A stretch of DNA of 64,000 bases from Parasponia andersonii. Lineage: Eukaryota; Streptophyta; Magnoliopsida; Rosales; Cannabaceae. The stretch is taken from NCBI GenBank assembly GCA_002914805.1, contig JXTB01000304.1, forward strand, positions 313,994 to 377,993, in the 5' to 3' direction. The position numbers were made by a program, and so were the translations under genes. The notes below the pieces were generated by a model. That model was not told where the DNA came from. It did not search any database and was given only the letters and a program-made list of their open reading frames with translations. Shown here piece after piece: positions 20,777 to 33,462 of the stretch; positions within the stretch are counted from its first letter, which is position 1, and the number at the start of each line of letters is the position of its first letter.

Positions 20777-20998
20777 TGTAAAACCTCTTAATTTCGTGAA
20801 GGTATTTTGGTCTTTTGATTATTAAAAAAATAATAAAATAAAAATACAAATTTGGACTAATTGAATGAAAAGTTAAAAATATAAGCTATTTTACAATTTT
20901 AAGGGACTTATTTGATGAAAATCTCAAACTAGGGACTAAACAGCAAATCATGGAGTCCATTTATAGCATGACACGTGTCCCTTTCTTTTTCCCTCAGC

Positions 20999-21052
<54 letters not shown>

Positions 21053-23088
21053 TTAGTTTCTCTCTCTTCCTCCATGACAAAGAAGCTGACAGCTGCAGGT
21101 CCTCGCCGGTCGATATTCTCTAGCAGCCGTTGAGTCGCGCAATCACTGGGATCGTGACGAGGACCTTAGATAAAGTCTCTAGCCGACGTTATAGCTCTGT
21201 CAGAGCCCTAGTTCACTGGCGATGATGGAAAATTGATGCAAAGAGAATTAGTCATCAGAGCCTATTCAGGCGACGATAGACTCCGAAGCTATGCAATTTG
21301 GATTTCTCTTGACAAGAGGAATTACATGATACGTTTTTTACAACTCAATATTACCTGGATTGAATTTTGTTATTGTTGAACGATTTTGAGCTTTTTAGTT
21401 TTTAGGTTGACTTTTTAATCTGACCATTAGATCATCAAATAAATCTCATATTTGTAATGTACTAATGAAAACGTGAATTTTAAGATATATTTTGAGTATA
21501 TCTGGTGATCAACACGGAAAACGAAATTAGACGGCATCGATTTCACCTCATTTTGCATGTCACTGGGTTGTGTTTCAACCCGAGCCCGAATGTGTCAAGT
21601 TATATGTCTAAATCTAGCTAATTTAAGTGCTAGAAATTCAATGGTGAGTTCCGTTTCGCGATTTAAGGCTGTGTTAGAAAGTCAAATTTTTAAACCAAAT
21701 GTTCGAGGGTTCGAAAATGAACCTTGACGCTTTGAATGACTACCAAACGACATAAAACACTCTTAATAGCATCTTAGTATTATCTAATCACTCGATTGAA
21801 GTAGAGATTCAATTACTTAATCTATAAATTGGTTTAATTTTAATTTTCACATATTTTGAGTAAATATAGAATTTTGTAAAATATTTGATTAAAATGTGAT
21901 TTATATCTATTTTGACATGATTTGATATTTAAACTACTTGAGAGGCACATCACACTAGTTGGTGTGCCAAATTATTTTATTTTAAAACTATTTTTGTAGG
22001 AATTGGATTTTATTGGTTTTGATGAATATGGTTGTTGTGCTATTGAAATTATTATAAAATGCAATTTGAATAATAATTTACTGTTGAGAACTAAACTTGA
22101 TTGATTAAAAATATTGCATAGTCTGTTTTTGCATTTTGTAGAAAATAGTGCATATTTTCATTCATGTCATCCATATAGCATTGCATACATTCTTTGCACC
22201 TACGCGGCTGGTAGACTTACGGTACTTCTATTGGGTGCTCAGACTTACGACACCCCTTCAGAGTGTTTGGACTTACAGTATCCTATCTAGGGTATTTGGA
22301 CTATATATCATACTCATAGTTTCCAACTTAGGTGACTCAGACACAATACACATGTGTAATTATCCACTTAGGGTGGCTCACACTATATTGCATACTTACG
22401 GTCACCAGTTTTTGGTGGCTCGGACATGTCATTAATTATATTACCTGTTATATACTTAACTTGAATAGATATGTATTGGATTTAATGTGATGTTTTATTA
22501 AGGTTTAATATATTTGAATCTTTGGAAAAATTACTTTGATCTAAGATGATATTTTACAATGGTTTGAAAGATTTAAACCCTTAGAAAATGTTTTCAATCA
22601 GATTTTTGAAAACTGTTTGAATATTTTACTAACCATACCGGACCTTAAAAATAAGTATTTTGTTCTGATCAAAAACTTGTAATTAAATCTCTACTGAGAT
22701 TCACGTACACACCTCTTACTTCCTCCCATTTTCAAGTATTTGTGTAATTGTGGTAGTGGTCTCGATAGTTAGACAAATTGTTGGCCTTGTACCTACAGTT
22801 CTATTTTTATTCACTGTAGGTATTTATATAATATTGATTTTCTTTTCTCGTTTAAATATTTAACCAAGTTTAATGTTCTTATTAAGTGGACATATGTGGG
22901 TATTTAATACTATATATTTGAATACTTAAAATAATAAATGATTTTTGTAAACTATTTTGGACTCTGGACTCATTTTATCGAAAATTATGATTTTAAGTAA
23001 AAAGTTTCTAAATGAATTAAATGGAATTCCTCTAAAGTGTATGTCTTCTCGAAAAATTAAAACTAATAAGAGGATTCGTAATTGTGAA
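20777..23088 (+). repeat. 3' LTR of the older gypsy (chromovirus-like) element, about 2.3 kb
   Basis: It starts TGTAAAACCTC right after the polypurine tract. Its order of motifs parallels the solo LTR at 27127-29541: a CT run, then a stretch reading CACTGGGTTGTGTTTCAA (CACGGGATGAGTTTCAA in the other), then GTTTCGCGATTTAAGG (GTTTCGCAATTTAAGG). The right end is degenerate and placed at about 23088 by the TTGTGA motif, uncertain by tens of bases. A ladder of short repeats (GACTTACGG...GGTGCTCAG type) lies at 22205-22425. Confidence 0.7.
21002..21048 (+). repeat. (CT)n microsatellite
   Basis: A 47-nt CT dinucleotide run inside the LTR; a shorter run is found at the corresponding place of the solo LTR (about 27395-27412). 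Confidence 0.9.
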
Positions 23089-23712
23089 ATTTACTTATTT
23101 TTGAAGACTAAAATTTAAAAATTCTAAGTATTTGATTTTCTGAAATTTTAAAAATCACTATTACTATTTCAACGTAAAATTACTAAAAATTATAATTTTA
23201 GATTTCCAGTCATAACATTTAAGATTTGCCTGAACTGATACTCTAAATAAAGACTTAAGAAATAATAACATGGCAAAGGAATAGTCAGCTATATTCCCAA
23301 ATCTAGAAAAACAACGACACTTACGATTGCTAAGGAAAAGAAATTTCTTGATATGTAACGCAATAGATTCTTCGATAACAACAGCTAAAAGAAGTCTCTA
23401 TGAATTTTTTTTTTAAAAAAACAAAGTCCCTATTAACAAAGTAACGGCATAGACTCAATATTTGCAGCAGATAATTCTAATCAATATGAGGAAGTAGTCA
23501 GCAAGTTATTTAATATATATATATAGTAGGTTTTTTTTTTTTTAACCCATAACAAAAAATAAGAAGAAGAAATAGAATTAACAATAAATATCTTTTCATA
23601 CACATTATTATAATCGTTGGATCACTGTTAGATAATGATCTAAAAATTTAAAAAATATACCTATACATATATTTTTGTTTTTTTTAAAAAGATACTTACC
23701 GGATTGACAACC

Positions 23713-23763
<51 letters not shown>

Positions 23764-24303
23764 TTTGTTTAGTTTCTTTTACACCTAAATTATTAGGTGA
23801 CCCTTCTTATAATCAATTTTTGTTTTCTATAATAAAAAAATATTAACAATATACGTCTTTTCATATATATTATTATAATCATTAGATTATCACGACTAAA
23901 AAAAAATATTTATACATAAAAAAAAAAAACTTATGGGATTGACGATTCGTGCATTTGTTCATTTTCTTTTACAACTAAATTATTACTTGACCCTTCCTAT
24001 CATCAATTTCCGTTACCAATCCTGATTTTAAATAGGTATTTTTTTTCTTATTTATTGTCCCTTTGATTGCGTGGTGAAGCACGTAATATAAAATGACTAA
24101 ATAGTAAATTGTCAATGTTGTCCAATATCATGGTGTTGAATTTCGCCGATCGTTCTAGCTATAGAAGAATTTGAATTTGACAACACCGCGTACGTACACC
24201 TTCAAGTTCAACGCGAGGAATTGACAATAAAAAAGTTTAAAGAAAACTTAATCAACAAATTAAATATAATTATTCCCCTTACAATTTATTATCACAAAGT
24301 ACA
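23089..24303. other. AT-rich intergenic region with a diverged duplication
   Basis: No gene. Two copies of a segment of about 230 bp are recognisable: 23565-23780 and 23820-24010, both holding a TCTTTTCATA...ATTATTATAATC block, a GGATTGAC block and ATTTGTT..TTTCTTTTACA. A perfect (AT)n tract at 23714-23760 sits in the first copy. This is the upstream region of the ANTH gene. Confidence 0.6.
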
Positions 24304-24310
24304 TATATAA
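24304..24310 (+). promoter_or_regulatory. TATA box of the ANTH gene
   Basis: TATATAA lies about 95-100 bp upstream of the chosen start codon at 24405. Confidence 0.45.
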
Positions 24311-24404
24311 AACAACACTGAAATAAAAAATATAAAGACGTGTCTGCATACCTTTATATATGTATAACATATGTCCCACATCTACCCATCTCCCAATTTC
24401 GTAT

Positions 24405-25472
24405 ATGGGAATTATGATCAGGCGAAGGAAACTACGGAGCCTCGTGGGCATCCTCAAAGACAAAGCCTCTCTCGTCAAGGCCACTCTTTCAACTAACCGC
24501 CACGCGTCCTCCTTACGCGTGGCTGTCCTCCGCGCCACCACACACGATATGTCGTCTCCTCCCTCGGAGAATCGCATCTCCGCCGTCCTCGGCTGCGGCG
24601 GCCAAGGCACCCGCCGCACCTCGTGTGCGTGCGTCGACGCGCTCATGGGCCGCCTCCACGCCACGTGCAGCGCCGCCGTGGCCCTCAAGTGCCTCCTCGT
24701 CGCTCACAACATCGTCTCCCGAGGCTCCTTCATCCTCAAAGACCAACTCTCCTTCTACCCTTCTTCCGGGGGCCAAAACTTCCTCAACCTCTCAACGTTC
24801 CGCGACAAATCGGATAACGACACGTGGCAGCTTTCCTCGTGGGTCAGGTGGTACGCCACCGTAGTGGAACAAAACCTCATCGTTTCTAGGGCTCTAGGGT
24901 ACTATCTAAGTAACTCGTCGTCGACTAGTTCGGATCACAACAATAAGGTTTTGGCCCTACTGAGCTCGGAGCTTTTATGCGAGGTGGATGCTCTTGTGGG
25001 CTACGTGGAGTGCACGCGCGAGGCTCCTGATCCCTCACGTGATCACGTCGAGATGAGGAGGAATGGTTTGGTGTACGAAGTATTGGGACTCGTGGGGAAA
25101 GATTACAGGTTGGTTCAACATGAAGTGTCGCTCCGATTCAAGGAACTCGGAGACAGAATAAAGGGTCTGAGTAGCGGCGAGTTGACTCGGTTTCTAGATG
25201 GTTTGAAGAGGCTAGAGGGTTGTAAAGAGCGGTTGTTGTCGTTGTTCTTGAAGAGGAGAAGCGATGATAAGTTTTGGGATACGATCAGTGAGGTCAAGAC
25301 GAAGATCTTGGAAGTGGTGGAGAAAAGAGGGCAGAAGAAGAGGCTGGTCACGTGGGTTGGAGGGGAAGATCACGTGGAGAGAAAGTCAACTAGGTTTTGG
25401 ATAAAGCCGCCGTGGACTGAGAGGCCGCCCGGGACAGTTGTGCCGGTTTCCATATGTAGTGGAGGTTGGTAA
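24405..25472 (+). CDS. ANTH-domain putative clathrin assembly protein (similar to Arabidopsis At4g40080)
   Basis: Single exon, 355 aa, close to the usual size of this small AP180/CALM-like subgroup. The frame is open from an ATG at 24360, but family members begin with a short M-G-basic stretch followed by L-x-x-L-x-G-x-x-K-D-K-A-S; that fits the ATG at 24405 (KLRSLVGILKDKAS at residues 9-22). The ANTH domain covers about residues 30-330: LRVAVLRATTHD (37-48), NRISAVL (56-62), ALKCLLVAHNIVSRG (93-107), WVRWYATVVEQNL. Such proteins bind PI(4,5)P2 at the plasma membrane and recruit clathrin during endocytosis. The long C-terminal tail with NPF/DPF motifs of larger CALM proteins is absent. The 5' half is GC-rich and sharply different from its AT-rich surroundings, as often in intronless plant genes. 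No defect seen. Confidence 0.9.
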   Translation: MGIMIRRRKLRSLVGILKDKASLVKATLSTNRHASSLRVAVLRATTHDMSSPPSENRISAVLGCGGQGTRRTSCACVDALMGRLHATCSAAVALKCLLVAHNIVSRGSFILKDQLSFYPSSGGQNFLNLSTFRDKSDNDTWQLSSWVRWYATVVEQNLIVSRALGYYLSNSSSTSSDHNNKVLALLSSELLCEVDALVGYVECTREAPDPSRDHVEMRRNGLVYEVLGLVGKDYRLVQHEVSLRFKELGDRIKGLSSGELTRFLDGLKRLEGCKERLLSLFLKRRSDDKFWDTISEVKTKILEVVEKRGQKKRLVTWVGGEDHVERKSTRFWIKPPWTERPPGTVVPVSICSGGW

Positions 25473-27004
25473 AGACTTGGTCCGACTCCTGTAAGTGTGT
25501 GAACAGTATTATACTTACATGTTTTGGTTAATTCTTGGTGAATAAATAAATCTTAGATTTTATTAGCCTTGGCCGGCCGGACGCAAGTAAATAAGTGTTG
25601 AGAAAGACAAAGCATTTATGAAATAATATTCAAAAGAATGAAGTATACTTGAGTTGATTTATCGTGTTAATGTTTTCAGAGTCGCAGTTTGGGTTTGGAA
25701 CTGGGAATTTTTATTCTGACTAATTTCTTTTATTTACTATTTTTTTTTTGTAATCTCAAAAACACTTCTCTTCCATGATGAATGATCCGTTCTTACTTGA
25801 ATAATTTTATCTAAAGGGCATGTACAAACAGTAATCTGCCCGTATTGATTCGAGAAAACACTAAAAAAATCTTAAAATTTATTGCAGACAAACACATCTC
25901 ACATTTTATAGTTTATATTTTTTTTTTCAAAAGAAAAACCCTGTCCTCTTTAACTAATCAAATTATGTGGGAGATTTTGGTAACACGTTCTTAAACATGC
26001 ATATAGAGAGCCCTTTAAATATTTCACATCATAAATAGAGTTTGATCAAAAAGATTTACTGGGTCTTTTTTTTTTGGTCTTAAAAATGGAGAGCATTTTT
26101 TTTTTTGGGTTTTCTGAAACCGGGAAGTTGAACCCGGTATTTTAATATAATAGAATATTTTGGGCTGATTACATATTTTTATTAAGACTTTTAAACAGGT
26201 TGAAAGGGGACAAGAACTATGCATTTTAGTAACTATCATGGTTAGTAATTTTACCTACAAATACATTTTAAGCCTCGTATGAGCTCGAAGTATGTGGCAT
26301 TTTTTTTTCCCTTTCCACACAATTTTATATTTTAGTATACTTTTTGTTAAAAGAAATTTACTATTTGAATTTAACAATATTATACTTTAAGCTTTATTAC
26401 AAAAAATTAATTTTAAATATAATATTTAATTTTGATAAGTTTTTTATTTTTAATTAATTATGCTATATAAGAACTTATTTATTTATCTATTATTTATCTT
26501 ATAAGATTTTAGTCTTAGATTGTATCAAACACATTATAGTACTAAATTGTTTAATTTATTCTAATCCAATCTAAACCCATCCCAACTAATAATCTAGTCT
26601 AATCCAATCCAATTTAGTGTGCCTGAGACATGCCCTAATTATATTTATATATACATATACACAACATATTTTAATGTAATGTAGCATATACTAGTTCTTT
26701 CACGGAAAAGTATTATACACGTACTTATACAAGTGTAGAGAATATATGTAACCATTTTCATTTTTTCATCTCGTTTTGCTTTTCTTTCAAATTCAGTTCA
26801 TTTTTATCCCAAATAGGTTTTTTAAACTTATCTATCATGCAAAACTGATTTTATTTTGATATAATTAATATTTAGTGTTACTTTGTACGTATTTAGTATG
26901 TAGAACTTATAACGCATCAAATTATTATATTTAATGAAAAATATAGTATTTGTAGAATAAACTTTTACTAGCCCATTTTACACAGGTAAATTCAAAATCG
27001 ATTG

Positions 27005-27044
<40 letters not shown>

Positions 27045-27126
27045 TATTCAATATTACCTTGTAAGTATTTAGTATGTAGAACTTATAACGCATCAAATTA
27101 TTATATTTAATGAGAAATGTAATATT
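25473..27126. other. AT-rich intergenic region with a local duplication
   Basis: No gene. A segment of about 185 bp starting GTATTTAGTATGTAGAACTTATAACG occurs at about 26889 and again at about 27066; the copies are separated by an (AT)n run (27007-27039). The second copy is interrupted by the solo LTR and continues at 29544. Confidence 0.65.
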
Positions 27127-29541
27127 TGTGAAAACCCTGATTTATCAAGGTTATTTTAGTCTTTTCATAAATGGTAAAGTGAAAAAAATAGTTAAAATAA
27201 AGAAATAATTTCAGGCAAGGACCAAAGTGGAAGGAATTGTAGACTTTGGGGTCAAATTCAAATTTTTGAGTACTTAAATGAAATGAAAAATCGAAATATG
27301 GGCCATAGTACAATGTTTTAAAAAAACTCACTTTACTCGAACCATGTCTGTCAAATGTTACAAAAACCCAAAAATTCCCCCAAATCCCTAACATTCTCTC
27401 TCTCTCTCTCTCGCATGTTACCCTCGTTCTTCTTCAACCTTCTTCCCTACACAGCCCTCTTGCCAGCCACTGGCGCCGACCCAGGCCGTGGCTCTGGCAA
27501 GAATTGCTCCCCAGTTGTCCAGCAAGCTAGCGCTGTCCATCGCCGGCCACTATCTCGTGGCCAGGCACGAGGAAGAAGAGCATGAAATTGCACCTAAACT
27601 GCGGCTAAAATGCAGAAATTTCCAACATTTCGCCTTCTTAGACCACCACCCACTGCTATCATCTCGAAGCTCGGCCCCCCTTGTGTCTAGTCGAGCCTCT
27701 CACTGCCTTCAATTTCTGGTCAAGAAGCTTTGGTGAGCTTTTAAAAACTTTTTGTGCTATTTTCGTAACAATAAGTTGCTTTTATGTAATAATTTTTGTA
27801 ATGTTCAACCATTGCCCATAAAACTCATAAAAATTTATGGGATGAAAATATGGTTTAAGACAGGAGAGTGATAGTTTTGTGGAGAATGGATGAACGGATT
27901 GAGAGAAAATTTGATCTGAAAATTGTCGCATTTATTCGAATATTTTCAGAAAATGCTAATTTTGTTACTTTTATAATTGGATACTAACTATGCCCAAATT
28001 CAAACTAGAGGCCTCGAAACTAGAATTGGATTTCGAAATTGACTAAAGAAGATCAAGAAATGAGCTTTATATACAGCATCAATATGTTTTGAAGTGATAC
28101 AAAATTTGAGACGTGAGGTTTGAGATTTTGCTTCGTTTTGCGTATCACGGGATGAGTTTCAATTTAAGGCCCAAATTAATCGAATTATATGTCTAACTTA
28201 GTATATTTAAATTCTAAGAATTCATTAGTAACGGGCGTTTCGCAATTTAAGGTTTCTTTTAGAAAATTATCTTTCAAAGTGAGCTCACAAAATCTCGAAA
28301 CAACTTTTCGAGCGACCAAATGACTAACGAGATAATCTACAGGTGCCAATAACTTAGTTTAGTTATCAAGGCAAAGTAGGGGTTCAATTACCAAGTTTTT
28401 ATAATAATTTTATTTCAAAGTGTGTATTATGACCTATTTCTTGAAATTGTCGACTTTGAAGGATTTGAATGATTTAATTGGATATTTAACGAACTTATGA
28501 ACTATTGAGATATACTAGATTATTCTGGGATTTTTTTGTATGGTTTTTATGTAGGTTTAAAATTTTAGTTTTGGGAAAATACAGTTGTTATGTTGCATAA
28601 TTTTCTGTAAATCCGAGAATAATACTAAATGAGGTTTAAAGCATGATCTCTTAATATACTTGATGTATGGTTATTACACACTCTATGATATGTTGTACTT
28701 ACCATAGGATCATACACTTGAGTTCCATTTTAATATCATGATATTTAGATTGTTGGTGAGTTGTTACAATACTAGATGAGAGACTTAGGCTCTTGCATAG
28801 GATTTGCTGACACACCTCGGGATAGTGTTAAGATACTGGGTACCTCTGTTACAGAGATATTACAAGGTCGTGATGAGAGGACGAGAGCTCATACTTACAC
28901 TTGGTTGATTTATGATATGTATAATATTGTGACTTTGGTTTTAGTTTTGATTATATGATTACCCATGATCTTGATTACTTTGTAAACTTATTTTATAAAT
29001 GGATTTTAGAAAGGTACTAATCATGCAGGTTTGAAAAGTTGCATTCGTACCAAAATAGTAATTGAATTCCTACTAGGTATGTGAATGTTCACTTCTTTAT
29101 CTTTCCCCTCTCAGGTGGTGTGTAGTATGAGTTGGACAACTTCGTAACAGAGGGAGTAGGAGTGGAAGCTGATACTAGTTTAGTAGTTGCTAACTACTTA
29201 GTAACTCATTTTTGATTTGTAATAACAACTAAGACTCATATTTTAGATTTAACCTGTATTATTTATTATACCTACTTGTGATGATGATAGTGATGCACAT
29301 ATATGTTTTATGAATATTATCAACAATCTATATCTAGTAGTGATCACAAACTGTGGGAATTTACATATTTGATTATTTTTATAAATTTTTACAGAAGCTG
29401 TTGTTTTGAAACTAGTTATCTTTTTTCTGAAAAATTAAAATTTCTAAAATTTTTTAAAACAATTTATGAATTTTCACTTGTGAAATTCTTCTCCTGTCAT
29501 TGGCCTCAGATTTGAGTTGGCCTCAGATTTGGGTTGTGACA
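27127..29541 (+). repeat. Solo LTR of the chromovirus-like gypsy family, 2.4 kb
   Basis: It starts TGTGAAAACC and ends TTGTGACA. It is homologous to 20777-23088. The host sequence continues across it: ...AATATTTG on the left, ...ATTTGTAGAATAAAC on the right, and the undisturbed sister copy reads TATTTGTAGAATAAAC at about 26949. The shared 5-mer at the junctions is ATTTG if the LTR ends are shifted by two bases; with TG...CA ends the duplication is imperfect. No internal region remains, so it probably arose by recombination between two LTRs. Confidence 0.8.
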
Positions 29542-30385
29542 GGATTTGTAGAATAAACTTTACTAGCCCATTTTAGACAGGTAAATAAAAAATCAATTGT
29601 TTGATATATATATATATAATATTATATTTTCTTATCGTATATTTCAATATATTTTCGATGAAAAAAAATCCAAATTATATATACCCTTACATAATACGTA
29701 TAAATAGCTATTTAATTTCGCTCACCTATTTTTCTGATTGTGTTAGGCTTCATAGCTATTAGCTATGCACTAGTAAAACATTTGTCCTCGCATATTCTAA
29801 TAAACACTTTCGTTGAGATCTATATAATCAAATTCTCCATTTTGGATGTCATTGTGTTATTTTCTCTACAAGAAAGTAGGACTTTTTTATTAGAAGGAAA
29901 AAATTATGAAGCGCTACACGTAGAATATTATCATTTAATTAGTAATTAATTAGTAGATTAATTAATAAGCAAGCCACATGTTATTATTTGTTGTCATATT
30001 CCTCACCAATGCTGGCGCTTTGATCAGTCGATGTCCTCTTACTTTCTCGAAAAGGTGGCGCTTAAACACGGATTAGGTTTAACTAAACCACTAAACCACC
30101 ATTTCAGATTTGAATATTCCTTGCCTAGCTCTAAATCCTTTATTAATCTTGCTCCAAGTTTTGAATTGGTTACTACAAGCGATACTCGCTTTATCGTTCA
30201 AAAAAACTTCGGACACCAATCAAAATATACATAGATATAATTGAACTTCTTTTTCCGAAGAAGAAAAAATTGAAACTTGAGGACCTATATTTGTAAATAC
30301 AAAATTATTGATTAATAAGTGTGTCAAGCCGAAACTATATTAGGAAAGTAATTTATTCAATTACATATTTTTCCGCAGTTGTTAG
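29542..30385. other. AT-rich intergenic region
   Basis: The first 60 bases belong to the duplicated segment described for 25473-27126. The rest has no recognisable gene; a frame at 30031-30234 has no known family and ordinary base composition for the region. Confidence 0.5.
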
Positions 30386-31086
30386 TGTTGTGTGGTCTAA
30401 AATCCTATGTCAGGTCGCATGAGTAAGATTAAGTGTGACCTCTTCCGAAATAGTTACATGCGATCTTCAGTGCATAAGTTAGTGCGACCTCTTCCGAAAG
30501 AGTTACGTGCGACCTTCTTCGAACAAGTTTAAAGCGACCTCCTCCAAACAAGTTAAGTACGACCAGGATGAAAAGGAGACTAGTCTACGCTTTGTCAAAC
30601 AGGTAACCTATAAAGAAAAGGAAACAAACGTTTTTCTTTAAAAATCGACCAGTCATCTCATTTAAGTGATTACCCAGTTATATTGTTACTCAAAATGTAT
30701 TGCCCGATTATACAGTTACCCATTCTCACAATTGGGAAACATTGAGCTATTCTCATCTATATAAAGGGAGTTCAATGTTTCAGTGAGGAGATCTTGGACT
30801 TTTTTTGATCTGGAGAGGCTAGGAATTCTTTGATCCTTTCTTGATCTTTGAAATCTTTTAAGAACTTTTTTAACTCTTGTTTTTTTTTTTCCGACAACAC
30901 ATTGTAATTTTGAGTTCTTGTAATTATCAGAAAATAGTGAAAAACAGTGGACGTAGGCTCATCTTTTTTGGGGCTGAACCGCTATAAAATTCTTACCTCT
31001 TTATTTGCTTTGATTGATAATCCTTTTCACAAAAGCCACATTTTATAGAATTATCAAATTTATTGCTGATAAAATCTCCATCAACA
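30386..31086 (+). repeat. 5' LTR of the second Tat element
   Basis: It starts TGTTGTGTGGTC and ends CCATCAACA. Its first 180 bp contain short repeats of about 25 bp of the type GTGCGACCTCTTCCGAAAGAG; there is one more unit here than in the 3' LTR, which accounts for the length difference. Confidence 0.92.
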
Positions 31087-31088
31087 AT

Positions 31089-31105
31089 TGGCGCTAGAAG
31101 GAGGG
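31089..31105 (+). other. Primer binding site of the second Tat element
   Basis: TGGCGCTAGAAGGAGGG begins 3 nt after the 5' LTR, as expected for minus-strand priming. Confidence 0.7.
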
Positions 31106-31147
31106 CTATTTCGGCAGAAAATTTTGTCCATTCCGTTTCTTTCAACA

Positions 31148-32910
31148 ATGGTAAACACCAGAAATACTACCAGAAATACTGGAACTAGCCAAAATCATCC
31201 CCAAAGTACCACTGCTGCACAGGCAGATCCTGCTCAGGATCAGCCTACCGTGACTGCACCGGAAAATATTATCCAGAGACAGGATCTCATGGAGGAAGCA
31301 CTGGTGAACCTTCAGCAAATTATAAGTCAGATTAATGACTCTCTACGGCGACTTGCTGAAGGACAGATGCTAACTCTACCACAGTACGAACGTCTTAGAG
31401 AACGTCTTGCTCAACAACCTGAGAGAAGAATTCAGATTCTGGAGACAGAGAACCGCGACCAACCTAAAGCTCGACAGGAGCGTCGAGGAGATTGCATCTC
31501 CAAGGGAAAAGGTAAGGTCACAGACTTGCCTTTGGTATCTGATACGGAAAGTTCGAGCACTGATCGTGATCGTGGACAACCTTCCCAGAGAGCAACCGTC
31601 AATCGTGATTATCTTGAATACGAGCAAAAACGACAATCGAGGAGTGTCTTTGAAAAGATCAGTAGGGAATCTCGACAAAATCCTATAGACCTGAGACAAC
31701 ATCTGGATCAGCGACGTAGTAGGAGTGATCTACCTTACATCACAACGACCATAGTCGATCTCGTCGCACTGTTTCATCGGAATCCCTAAGGTTGTAGCAC
31801 ACCCTACCAAACCAACCCGCCCTATATCGTGACAACAATCAAAGGCCACTCCTACCACCAGTGAGAGAGAATGTTCTCCTTCTGAACGTCGATGTTCATA
31901 ATCTGAGGATTGCTTTAGACACACTTGCTGGTTGGGACGATGAACTCGCTGATGGGTATCGTCAATCGCCATTCAGCAAGGAAGTTCGAGCTGCTGCCCT
32001 ACCTATTGGATTCAGACTTCCCACCGTAAACACTTTTGATCGGAAAACTGATCCACAGGACCATATGGACCACTTCAGCGACCTGATGGAACTTCATCAT
32101 GTCAATGATCATGCACATTGCAGATGTTTTGCTGTGACTTTCTCAGGAGCAGCAAAGAAGTGGTTTCAAGGACTTAAGTCTGGCTCAATCTCGTCCTGGC
32201 AATAACTTCAGATGGCGTTTTTGAGACAGTTCCAAGCTGCAAAGAATTTCACTGTTCCACTTGTTAGCTTGTCTGCAATTCGACAAGGTCCAGTGGAAAC
32301 TCTACGATCTTATCTCAACTGATTCACCTTAGAGTTAGCAAAGGTCAACAACCTAACTGAAGTGGGAGTTTTAACTCTCATGATGGCTGGGGTGTGACTA
32401 GAAACTAAACTCTGGGAGGAATTACTTGAGCGAGAATATAGAATTCTCGAAGACTTCTACCGAAGAGTTAGTCAGCATTTGAGGGTAGAATCTTCGCACG
32501 AGAATCTTCAAAAGACAAAGAAAGAAGGAAGGAAAGATGTTACTAAAGACGCGATCACGACCAACAATAACGGTAATAAGAAAAACAAAAGGAGTAATGA
32601 ACAGTTGACGGAGAATCAGCCTAGAACTAAAAAGCAGAAGATTTCAAGAGCTCCCATGAGATTCAACAATCATACCGAATTAAACGTACCTATAGATCAT
32701 ATCTATGCAGTCACAAACCAGCAGGAGCGATACCATCAACCGGAACCAATGAAATGGGACAGAGCAAAGCGCGAGCCCAACAAGTTCTGTCGGTATCACA
32801 ATGACATTGGACATGACACCAATAATTGCTACGCCTTGAAGGATGAAATTGAAAGATTAATTAAAGAAGGGCGACTGCAGCAATATACCAGGCAGAACAA
32901 CGAAAGGTGA
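31148..32910 (+). pseudogene. gag of the second Tat element, interrupted
   Basis: It starts at the ATG at 31148 (MVNTRNT). The N-terminal part is charged and Gln-rich; the gag domain follows at about 31980-32480 (FDRKTDPQDHMDHF, SGAAKKWFQ), then a Lys-rich linker and the knuckle-like C-x2-H-x4-GHDT-x3-C at about 32789-32833. The frame changes near 31790, and stops at 32203-32205 and at further points before 32460 break it. Confidence 0.85.
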
Positions 32911-33120
32911 GAAGAAAACCAACAACGACCTCTTGAAATTTAACATGAAGTACGAACTATCTTTGGAGGACCGCATGTTGGTGGAAATTCAAAAAGGGCT
33001 CAAGACAGGTATGCACGAGAAACTCGACAACAGCCATTGACTGACGTCATGCACCTTGAGCAGTGACCACAAAAGCTTCAACGAGTACCGGATATAGACA
33101 TTACCTTCACAGAATAGGAT

Positions 33121-33462
33121 GTGAGGGAGGTCCACTATCCACATAATGATGCATTGGTCATAAAAATTAATTGTGGAAGCACGCAGCTGTGGCAAATATT
33201 GGTCAATAACAGGAGTACTGTTGACATCCTGTACTACGATGCCTTTAAGAAGATGGGGTTGAATAAAAGTGACTTGAAGCCTACCATCACTCCGCTCTAC
33301 AGTTTCACTGGTGATAGCCTAATGCCTATAGGCATGATTGAATTAATAGTCAACGTTGGAACCTATCCTAGGGTTTCGATGATAATGACCCAATTTTTGG
33401 TGGTAAATTGCCCATCTGCATTCAATGCTGTGCTGGGAATACCGACACTGAGGGAACTTTGA
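33121..33462 (+). pseudogene. Protease region of the second Tat element, catalytic Asp replaced
   Basis: A retroviral-type aspartic protease segment is recognisable, but the active site reads VNNRSTVDIL where the other element has VDSGSSVDIL. The Asp codon at 33205-33207 is AAT and the Gly codon is AGG, both G-to-A changes, so the enzyme would be dead. Confidence 0.8.

Noticed and set aside
24360-24404. Earlier ATG extending the ANTH protein by 15 residues
   Set aside because: The extension has no similarity to the family, whose N-terminus matches the second ATG at 24405.
27355-27736. Short frames in the solo LTR near the CT run
   Set aside because: They are not conserved in the homologous LTR at 20777 and have no domain.
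30031-30234. 67-residue frame before the second Tat element
   Set aside because: No recognisable family, no neighbouring exons, and length expected by chance.
30386-30570. CRISPR-like array in the LTR start
   Set aside because: The repeats are short, imperfect and adjacent without unique spacers, and the DNA is a plant retrotransposon LTR.
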